From an uncultured Clostridia bacterium (lineage in GTDB: Bacteria > Bacillota > Clostridia > Christensenellales > DTU072): DNA of 64,000 bases. Under the pieces are notes generated by a model, which saw nothing but the letters and a program-made list of their open reading frames with translations, searched no databases and was not told the DNA's origin. Below, piece after piece: positions 58,277-64,000 of this stretch (position 1 is its first letter; each line of letters starts with the position of its first letter). The position numbers and the translations under genes are program-made. Location of the stretch: assembly GCA_946621465.1 (NCBI GenBank), contig CAMOOO010000001.1, positions 248,001 to 312,000 of the forward strand, written 5' to 3'.

Positions 58277-58633
58277 TTAATGCCACCTGGCATAAAATGC
58301 ATTCTTATAAAGGGTCGGAACACCGCGCATAACTGAAACAACATCATATCGATATCCCGATGCCGGTATATTATTTACCGACAAATATTTTCTACTTGCA
58401 GCTACTATTTTTTTTATTTTGGTTGGAGTGATCGTCTCCAAAGGGTTTCCGAAACGTGCATCGGATCTGGATCGAACCTCAATAAAACAAAGTACTCCCC
58501 CGTCTTTTGCAATGATATCAATTTCACCGAAATTAGTATAGGAAACGTTGGTGTCAATGATAGAGTACCCCTTTTCAATCAAAAAATTTTGGGCGATCAT
58601 CTCCCCCGTATCACCTAAATCATATTTATCCAT
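58277..58633 (-). CDS. yraN: YraN/UPF0102 family nuclease-like protein
   Basis: A 118-residue protein with the restriction-endonuclease-like core GEIDIIAKDGGVLCFIEVRSR (metal-site E, D and ExR). The biological substrate is unsettled; neighbours in many genomes are rnhB and ribosome factors, as here (6 bases after rnhB). It is the last gene of the ylxM-ffh cluster. Confidence 0.93.
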   Translation of the reverse strand: MDKYDLGDTGEMIAQNFLIEKGYSIIDTNVSYTNFGEIDIIAKDGGVLCFIEVRSRSDARFGNPLETITPTKIKKIVAASRKYLSVNNIPASGYRYDVVSVMRGVPTLYKNAFYARWH

Positions 58634-58639
58634 ATAGTA

Positions 58640-59239
58640 TTATTCAAAGAAATTTTTAATAAAACTTTTCCGATGTATTGGACAAGGACCATATTTTTTT
58701 AACATTTCAATATGAAATGCAGTTCCATACCCCTTGTGTTTTTCAAAGCCGTATTCGGGATATTTTTCTGCGTAAGAGTCCATTAATCTATCACGAGATA
58801 CTTTAGCAAGTATTGAAGCGGCCGCTATTGAATAACTAAGTGCATCACCGTGAATTATTGGCTTATACGGGACGCCGAAATCATTCTTGACCGCATCGAC
58901 AAGTAAATAATCGGGCGTAGGAAGTAAGCTCCAAAGGGCGGAATTCATCGCTTGTTTTGTTGCGTTTAAGATATTTATTTCGTCAATAGTTTTTTCGTCA
59001 ACAAAAACAACAGAATGACAGATTGAAGTATCGATTATTAAATCAAACAGTTTCTCTCTCTTTTTTGCGGTTAGTTTTTTACTGTCATTGATATCGTCAA
59101 AAATTGTGGTCAAATCGGGTATACAACAAGCTGCGGCAACCGGTCCGGCAAGCGGTCCGCGCCCTGCTTCATCCATCCCGGCAATATATTTATATCCCTG
59201 TGATAAAAGTTTTGATTCATATGCCAACAAATCAGTCAT
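58640..59239 (-). CDS. rnhB: ribonuclease HII
   Basis: Cleaves RNA in RNA-DNA hybrids and at single ribonucleotides. The 199 residues carry the catalytic DEAGRGPLAGPV (about residues 24-35) and the later LLVDAV and ASILAKVSRDRLM segments. The start ATG 59239 overlaps the rbgA stop region by 8 bases; a TTG one codon earlier is rejected. Confidence 0.96.
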   Translation of the reverse strand: MTDLLAYESKLLSQGYKYIAGMDEAGRGPLAGPVAAACCIPDLTTIFDDINDSKKLTAKKREKLFDLIIDTSICHSVVFVDEKTIDEINILNATKQAMNSALWSLLPTPDYLLVDAVKNDFGVPYKPIIHGDALSYSIAAASILAKVSRDRLMDSYAEKYPEYGFEKHKGYGTAFHIEMLKKYGPCPIHRKSFIKNFFE

Positions 59240-60065
59240 CAATACGCTCCAAAATCAATTTCCCGAACGAATTTTTCCTAAAATCGTTCAAAATGGCCTT
59301 TGACGTTCTTTCGTAGTCAATTTCCTGTCCCCTCGTATAATAATTTCTCTTTTGAGCTACTTCCTCGATTGTTTTACATTCTCCATAACGAGCCGAAACA
59401 GCTTGAGGAAATTTAAACCACAAAAAATCCAATAATTTTTCTGATAAAAAGTTTATATCAACGATTTCATCGCGAATGGAACCGACAAAGGACAAATGCA
59501 GTGCTTTCTCCTGATCGGAGAAATCAGGATATAAAGTCCCGGGAGTGTCGAGGACTTCTACGTATTTATCAACCGCAACCCATTGCTTTCCGCGTGTAAC
59601 GCCCGGCTTATTCCCGGTAACGGTTTTCTTTTTGGCAATTAAACTATTAATTAGGGTACTTTTACCGCAATTGGGTATACCGATAACCATAGCACGAATG
59701 GTTTTCTTAACCCCTTTGGTTAAATAACGTTGGATTTTTTCTTCATTGATTTTTTTAATAGCGGCTATAATTTTACCGTCCGCTTTTTTAGTCGAATCTG
59801 CGCAGATACAATAACAATGAGGTAAACCGGAATAGTATTTTACCCATTCATTTAGTGCGTCTTGCGGAACAAGATCGCTCTTGTTAAGCACGTAAAGACG
59901 CGGTTTATCGCCGATAATCTCATCAAAAGTCGGATTAACGGAAGAACGAGGAATGCGCGAATCCAGGACATAAATTACACAATCTACTGCTTTTATGTCT
60001 TCTTTCATCATTCTTATGGCTTTGGTCATATGACCGGGAAACCATTGTATAAACGACGAGGGCAT
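59232..60065 (-). CDS. rbgA: ribosome biogenesis GTPase RbgA (YlqF)
   Basis: Circularly permuted GTPase needed for a late 50S assembly step. The 277 residues start IQWFPGHMTKAIRMM; the order of motifs is G4 LNKSDL, then G1 GIPNCGKST, then G3 DTPGT, confirming permutation. The C-terminal RNA-binding domain follows. It starts one base after trmD. Confidence 0.96.
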   Translation of the reverse strand: MPSSFIQWFPGHMTKAIRMMKEDIKAVDCVIYVLDSRIPRSSVNPTFDEIIGDKPRLYVLNKSDLVPQDALNEWVKYYSGLPHCYCICADSTKKADGKIIAAIKKINEEKIQRYLTKGVKKTIRAMVIGIPNCGKSTLINSLIAKKKTVTGNKPGVTRGKQWVAVDKYVEVLDTPGTLYPDFSDQEKALHLSFVGSIRDEIVDINFLSEKLLDFLWFKFPQAVSARYGECKTIEEVAQKRNYYTRGQEIDYERTSKAILNDFRKNSFGKLILERIDD

Positions 60066-60066
60066 A

Positions 60067-60738
60067 TTATTCCTCCAATAAATCCGGTCTGCGTTCCTTT
60101 GTTATCAAAAGACTCTGTTCCGTTCTCCATTTTTTTATTTCCGCATGATTTCCGCCAAGTAAAACGTCTGGAACTTTTAATCCCATAAACTCCGGCGGAC
60201 GGGTATATTGCGGATATTCCAGTAGACCATCTGAAAAACTCTCTTCACTCGTACTTTCTTCGCTTCCCAAAACGCCCGGAACATATCTGGCAACAGCATC
60301 TATTAGAATAAGTGAAGCATAATCACCCGTTGAAAGGACGTAATCCCCTACTGAGATTTCTCTGTCGATATCAATGTCGATTATTCTCTGATCAATACCC
60401 TCATAGCTACCATTAACCAAAACAATTTCCTCCATTTTAGAAAGTTCCTCTACGATTTGTTGCGTGAGTCGCTCTCCTTTAGGAGAAAGATAAATGCGGC
60501 AGGCTTTTCTTTCGGGATCAACGGCGGAAATGGCGTCATGGAGAGGTTGCGGTGTCATAAGCATACCGGCACCTCCGCCATAAGGATAGTCGTCACAACG
60601 TTTATGCTTATCTAAGGAATAATCACGAATATTGTGTACATCCAATTGAAAAACGTTTTTTTCCAGAGCTTTACCCAGCACACCGTTACGTAAAGATAAA
60701 TAGATATCAGGGAATAGAGTCAGAACGTTAATCTTCAT
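60067..60738 (-). CDS. trmD: tRNA (guanine-37-N1)-methyltransferase
   Basis: SPOUT enzyme protecting against +1 frameshifting. The 223 residues include GGGAGMLMTPQPL, the SAM knot LVNGSYEGIDQRIID and DYVLSTGDYASLILIDAVAR. The ATG at 60738 overlaps the rimM stop by 11 bases and follows GAGG; an earlier non-ATG extension is rejected. rplS, normally the next gene, is missing here and lies at 36822-37172. Confidence 0.96.
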   Translation of the reverse strand: MKINVLTLFPDIYLSLRNGVLGKALEKNVFQLDVHNIRDYSLDKHKRCDDYPYGGGAGMLMTPQPLHDAISAVDPERKACRIYLSPKGERLTQQIVEELSKMEEIVLVNGSYEGIDQRIIDIDIDREISVGDYVLSTGDYASLILIDAVARYVPGVLGSEESTSEESFSDGLLEYPQYTRPPEFMGLKVPDVLLGGNHAEIKKWRTEQSLLITKERRPDLLEE

Positions 60739-61225
60739 ATACGGCGACCTCATTCAGTTTTTGTTCGTTAACGTAAATGAGCTTCTTTTCAATGTCGACG
60801 GAAGTAAATAATCCGTCAATCCACGGCAACATGATCTCTTTTCCTTCTTTCGTTAAAACAATAACGTCGGCAGCGCCGTATTGCAGGACGTCTTTTATTT
60901 TTCCTACACGGACAGTACTCGACATGACGATACATCCTAATAAATCAGCGATATAATATCTACCTTGAGGCAATTTAGGCATCTTGTCTTTTTCCGCGTA
61001 AATATCCAATCCGCAAATCTTTTTTGCGTCGTCTACCGTATCAATTCCCTTTAATTTTAGCAAAACGAATTGTCCGGAAACGCGCGACTGTTCCACGGAA
61101 TAAGTATTATTGTTAACAAATATGGAACGTATCTTTTTAAAAAGATCGGGAGAATCGAGAAAACATTGCGTTTTCAATTCTCCCTTTAAACCATGTACTT
61201 TTATGGTTTTTCCTATAAGTAACAT
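60728..61225 (-). CDS. rimM: 16S rRNA processing protein RimM
   Basis: Assists assembly of the 30S head. The 165 residues have the N-terminal beta-barrel (IGKTIKVHGLKGELKT) and PRC-barrel C-terminus (YYIADLLGC and IMLPWIDGLF). The start overlaps the khpA stop by one base. Confidence 0.94.
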   Translation of the reverse strand: MLLIGKTIKVHGLKGELKTQCFLDSPDLFKKIRSIFVNNNTYSVEQSRVSGQFVLLKLKGIDTVDDAKKICGLDIYAEKDKMPKLPQGRYYIADLLGCIVMSSTVRVGKIKDVLQYGAADVIVLTKEGKEIMLPWIDGLFTSVDIEKKLIYVNEQKLNEVAVYED

Positions 61226-61455
61226 TACCTTTCCTCAAAGTAAACGTTATAAACTTGATCGGAACCGCGACTGGCAGAACGAACGAGCGTGCGAATAGCT
61301 TTTGCTATTTTACCACCCTTTCCGATAACTTTAGCTATTTTGTCTTTGTCAACGGAGACGCGGATATCAACTTTGTCACCATCTTCAACAAGGACTATTT
61401 CATAAGACTCTTCGCCTATGAAACTCTTAACAATGTAATCGACCAATTCTTTCAT
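61225..61455 (-). CDS. khpA: KH-domain RNA-binding protein KhpA
   Basis: A 76-residue single-KH-domain protein (YlqC family). The GxxG loop is in IGKGGKIAKAIR (about residues 43-54). It works with KhpB on small RNAs in other Firmicutes; no partner gene is in view. It is 11 bases after rpsP. Confidence 0.93.
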   Translation of the reverse strand: MKELVDYIVKSFIGEESYEIVLVEDGDKVDIRVSVDKDKIAKVIGKGGKIAKAIRTLVRSASRGSDQVYNVYFEER

Positions 61456-61466
61456 AGTATTCTCCG

Positions 61467-61715
61467 TTATTTTTCGATAATACCGTTTTTAATGAATAAG
61501 CTACGAACAGTTTCCGAACATTGAGCTCCGTTATTGAGCCACTTCTTTGCGATTTCAGCATCGATTTTGATTTCAACAGGATCGCTGACGGGGTTGTAGT
61601 ACCCGATTTGTTCGATGTATTCACCATCTCTGGCTTTTCTGGAATCGGTTGCAACAATGCGGTAGAAAGGAGCTTTTTTTGCGCCCATTCTGGTTAATCT
61701 GAGTTTTACTGACAT
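61467..61715 (-). CDS. rpsP: 30S ribosomal protein S16
   Basis: Small-subunit assembly protein. The 82 residues start [20 protein letters not shown], the S16 signature. The ATG at 61715 has TTGGAGG upstream; a four-codon extension is rejected. Confidence 0.96.
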   Translation of the reverse strand: MSVKLRLTRMGAKKAPFYRIVATDSRKARDGEYIEQIGYYNPVSDPVEIKIDAEIAKKWLNNGAQCSETVRSLFIKNGIIEK

Positions 61716-61743
61716 AATTTCCTCCAAAAAATTGTATTTTATT

Positions 61744-63069
61744 TTATCTCATCCCAAAAGGAAATCTCATCTTTCCTCTTGAAAATTTCTTCATAAGGTC
61801 GCGCGTCTGCGTGAATTGGTTAATGAGTCTATTAACATCTGCGACAGTTGTTCCGCTTCCGGCAGCTATTCTTCTTCTTCTAGAAGCGTTCAGAATATCC
61901 GGATGCGTTCTTTCTTTTATCGTCATCGAGTAAATGATAGCTTTAGTTTTTTCTATCTGGCTTTCGTCTACTGTTAAATCCGCTCCCCCGAACTTTTTCT
62001 TCATGCCGGGAATCATGTTGAGCATATCGGACAAATTGCCCATTTTTTTCATATTCTTGAGCTGATCAAGGTAATCGTTTAAATCAAAAGAAGCATCTTT
62101 CATCTTTTGAGCCATTTTTTTGGCTTCTTCTTCCGAAATTGCCTGTTCCGCTCGTTCAATTAGAGTTAGTACGTCACCCATTCCAAGTATTCTCGACGCC
62201 ATTCTATCAGGATAAAATGGCTCAAGATCGGTCATCTTTTCGCCCGTTCCGCAGAATTTAATCGGTTTATTCAAGATAGCTTTGATGCTGAGCGCAGCAC
62301 CGCCACGAGTATCACCGTCCAATTTGGTTAAAATAACACCGGTTATTTCCAACTTAGAATTAAAGGTACTGGCTACGGTAACACTGTCCTGACCGAGCAT
62401 GGAATCGACAACCAAAAGAATTTCGTGAGGTTTAACTTTTGATTTAATATTGGATAATTCTTCCATGAGTTGCTCGTCGATATGCAACCTACCGGCAGTA
62501 TCGATAATAACAACGTCATGTCCGTTTGCTTTGGCGAATGCGATGCCCTCTTCCGCAATACGAACGGGATCGATTTGTCCTTTTTCAAAAACAGGGACGT
62601 CTACGCTTTTACCTACAACCTGCAACTGTTTGATAGCGGCAGGTCGATAAATATCGCCGGCAACAAGAAGCGGTTTCTTACCTTTCTTTTTGAGCATCAT
62701 AGCCAGCTTTCCGCACATGGTCGTTTTACCTGCGCCTTGCAGACCGCACATAAGTATTACTGTAGGCGGAGTATCCGATATTTCCAATTTAGAATAAGTA
62801 GAACCCAATAATTCTATTAGTTCTTCATGGACGATTTTAACGACCTCTTGAGAGGCGTTTAATCCTTTTAAAATATTCTCACCCGTAGCTTTAGCACTTA
62901 CTTTTGAAATGAAATCTTTTACGACGCTGAAATTAACGTCTGCTTCCAAAAGAGCAATCCTGATTTCTCTCATTGCCGTTTTAATTTCCAGTTCTGTCAG
63001 TTGGGATTTATTCTTCAACTTGGAAAAAACGTGATTTAATTTATCCGATAGTGAACTGAATGCAGCCAT
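61744..63069 (-). CDS. ffh: signal recognition particle GTPase Ffh
   Basis: Binds signal sequences and the SRP RNA. The 441 residues have the N domain, the G domain with G1 GLQGAGKTT (about 108-116), [12 protein letters not shown] and [11 protein letters not shown], and the methionine-rich M domain with RNA-binding [13 protein letters not shown]. The RNA partner encoded at 19640-19910 has a divergent apical loop. The start overlaps the ylxM stop by one base (TAATG). Confidence 0.97.
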   Translation of the reverse strand: MAAFSSLSDKLNHVFSKLKNKSQLTELEIKTAMREIRIALLEADVNFSVVKDFISKVSAKATGENILKGLNASQEVVKIVHEELIELLGSTYSKLEISDTPPTVILMCGLQGAGKTTMCGKLAMMLKKKGKKPLLVAGDIYRPAAIKQLQVVGKSVDVPVFEKGQIDPVRIAEEGIAFAKANGHDVVIIDTAGRLHIDEQLMEELSNIKSKVKPHEILLVVDSMLGQDSVTVASTFNSKLEITGVILTKLDGDTRGGAALSIKAILNKPIKFCGTGEKMTDLEPFYPDRMASRILGMGDVLTLIERAEQAISEEEAKKMAQKMKDASFDLNDYLDQLKNMKKMGNLSDMLNMIPGMKKKFGGADLTVDESQIEKTKAIIYSMTIKERTHPDILNASRRRRIAAGSGTTVADVNRLINQFTQTRDLMKKFSRGKMRFPFGMR

Positions 63070-63392
63070 TATATCTCCTTAATTTCTTTCTGTAATCTTA
63101 TGAGACGATCTTTCGTCTCTGCATCCGGGACTGATAAAATGATTTCATCCGTCAAAGAAATTATTTTACGAATTTTTTTTATCAAACCGAGTTTATCCTC
63201 ATATGAGTTGAGCTTTTCTACTGATCTTGCGATTATTTCCTGCGCCGCTTGTCTTGTTATGAAATACTCGTCCGAAATTTCAGATAAGCTGAGATCCATA
63301 TCACAATAGGAGCGAAGGATCTCCCGCTGACGATCGGTCAGCATCCCACCATAATAATCCAGTAATAAACTCGTTTCAATTTTATCTTTCAT
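63069..63392 (-). CDS. ylxM: YlxM/UPF0122 helix-turn-helix protein
   Basis: A 107-residue sigma-factor-like helix-turn-helix protein (YGGMLTDRQREILRSYCDMDLSLSEI, then TRQAAQEII). In streptococci its relative modulates SRP function. The ATG at 63392 has no recognisable Shine-Dalgarno (CTTTACACTGAATAAA precedes it), which is unusual in this window where most operon-head genes have GGAGG. A hairpin-forming repeat lies directly upstream. Confidence 0.92.
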   Translation of the reverse strand: MKDKIETSLLLDYYGGMLTDRQREILRSYCDMDLSLSEISDEYFITRQAAQEIIARSVEKLNSYEDKLGLIKKIRKIISLTDEIILSVPDAETKDRLIRLQKEIKEI

Positions 63393-63400
63393 TTTATTCA

Positions 63401-63424
63401 GTGTAAAGTGATTTTGCTTTACAC
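63401..63424. repeat. inverted repeat at the 5' end of the ylxM-ffh transcript
   Basis: GTGTAAAG (63401-63408) and CTTTACAC (63417-63424) form a perfect 8-bp inverted repeat with an 8-base centre. A third half-site TTTTACAC (63430-63437) overlaps the -10 box. It could be an operator for a regulator or a hairpin at the extreme 5' end of the mRNA. Confidence 0.75.
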
Positions 63425-63428
63425 CTAT

Positions 63429-63456
63429 ATTTTACACTATTTTTGCTATCTGTCAA
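63429..63456 (-). promoter_or_regulatory. predicted promoter of ylxM-ffh-rpsP cluster
   Basis: On minus, TTGACA (63451-63456) and TAAAAT (63429-63434) with a 16-base spacer. Transcription would start near 63422, so the inverted repeat would lie at the very 5' end of the mRNA. Confidence 0.65.
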
Positions 63457-63483
63457 GCATTTTTAAAAACAATTGTAATTTGC

Positions 63484-63513
63484 TTGACAAGAAGTTAGCA
63501 GTCTATGTATAAT
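63484..63513 (+). promoter_or_regulatory. predicted promoter of clpB
   Basis: TTGACA (63484-63489) and TATAAT (63508-63513), both consensus, with an 18-base spacer. The CIRCE-like operator overlaps the spacer and the -10 box. Confidence 0.75.
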
Positions 63514-63521
63514 ATTGCTAA
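63495..63521. promoter_or_regulatory. CIRCE-like operator of clpB
   Basis: Half-sites TTAGCAGTC (63495-63503) and TATTGCTAA (63513-63521) are nine bases apart, exact CIRCE geometry, with 15 of 18 positions matching consensus. The left half is identical to one half of the hrcA-operon CIRCE. A further half-like AACTGCTAA lies at 63535-63543. HrcA control of clpB is inferred. Confidence 0.7.
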
Positions 63522-63565
63522 CAGTTGATTATAATAACTGCTAATATGTTCAGGAGGATGCAAAA

Positions 63566-64000
63566 ATGAATAACGATAAATTGACTCAAAAGACAACCGA
63601 AGCACTGCAAAATGCCCAACGAATCTGTCAAGGCAATCGAAATCCGGAACTAACTTCCCAGCACCTTGCTTTTGCTCTGTTGACAGATCAAGACGGTTTT
63701 ATCGGCAATTTAATCAATAATTGTACTTCCGATAAAAAATTAATTATAAAAAAATTGGAGGATACAATTAGCTCTTTGCCAAAAGTTTCCGGTTCGGAAG
63801 ATAAAATCTATTTATCAACTGAACTTAATAACGTTTTGAATTATGCCGAAGAACTGGCAAGAAAACAAGGTGACGAGTACGTGAGCGTGGAACATATAAT
63901 GGAATCCATTCTCGAAAAAAGCAGATCGTGCGCAAATATATTTAAGGAATACGGCGTTACCCTACCCGTATTCAGAGAAAAATTATCTCAAATAAAAAAG
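63566..64000 (+). CDS. clpB: Clp ATPase ClpB, N-terminal part (cut by window edge)
   Basis: The first 145 codons of a Hsp100-type disaggregase. The N-terminal substrate-binding double repeat is present: LTQKTTEALQNAQRICQ, ELTSQHLAFALLTDQDG, then a second repeat with EYVSVEHIMESIL. The ATPase modules lie outside the window, so ClpC/ClpA-like alternatives are not fully excluded, but the repeat pattern fits ClpB. AGGAGG lies 8 bases before ATG 63566. It works with DnaK-DnaJ-GrpE, and the shared CIRCE fits co-regulation. Confidence 0.88.
   Translation, partial: MNNDKLTQKTTEALQNAQRICQGNRNPELTSQHLAFALLTDQDGFIGNLINNCTSDKKLIIKKLEDTISSLPKVSGSEDKIYLSTELNNVLNYAEELARKQGDEYVSVEHIMESILEKSRSCANIFKEYGVTLPVFREKLSQIKK

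Overview
The window looks like a low-GC Gram-positive genome, most likely an uncultivated member of the Clostridia. The evidence is a Bacillus-type large SRP RNA with an Alu domain, HrcA/CIRCE heat-shock control, Firmicute genes (ylxM, rbgA, tmcAL, khpA, mtaB), several lipoproteins, acetate fermentation through Pta-AckA, and lysine/DAP synthesis through DapL. Large lipoproteins with Listeria-Bacteroides repeats and a DUF6273 tail are common in gut Clostridia (Christensenellales-like groups), but that placement is inference. Almost everything is on the minus strand; only rpsU, tmcAL and clpB are on plus. I see no phage, IS element, CRISPR array or pseudogene.

Layout, left to right. 1-6.7 kb: polA (3' end cut by the window edge), a PfoR-like EIIC membrane protein, and a GH2 beta-galactosidase, with one promoter in front of lacZ. 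6.9-14.1 kb: a core operon read as unknown 93-aa gene, dnaG, rpoD, trmK, nif3, zinc-ribbon protein, dapF, dapL, ending in a clear terminator. 14.2-19.5 kb: rpsU on plus, then on minus pepF, a lipoprotein, dnaB and an AAA/CYTH-like protein. 19.6-19.9 kb: SRP RNA. 20-28.9 kb: the heat-shock operon hrcA-grpE-dnaK-dnaJ, continuing into prmA, rsmE, mtaB, a HIT protein and hflX, under a CIRCE operator. 28.9-33.1 kb: rpmF-plsX-rnc and pta-ackA. 33.2-41.4 kb: tmcAL (plus), a lipoprotein-headed GT-C-like membrane protein, rplS with a structured leader, a DUF1858 protein, gap, leuS and tRNA-Glu(CTC).

41.5-58.2 kb is the accessory part: six genes on minus, each overlapping the next by 4-8 bases. In transcription order they are a 3195-residue repeat lipoprotein, a sirtuin, a metallophosphoesterase lipoprotein, an unknown anchored helical protein, an ABC ATPase and a 10-TM FtsX/MacB-type permease. 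The tight coupling suggests one cell-surface system of unknown function, and this is the best candidate here for something undescribed.

58.3-63.4 kb is the conserved ylxM-ffh-rpsP-khpA-rimM-trmD-rbgA-rnhB-yraN cluster, lacking its usual rplS. At the right edge, divergent clpB (cut by the window) has its own CIRCE-like operator. Together ffh, the SRP RNA and ylxM form the secretion-targeting set; hrcA, grpE, dnaK, dnaJ and clpB form one HrcA regulon.
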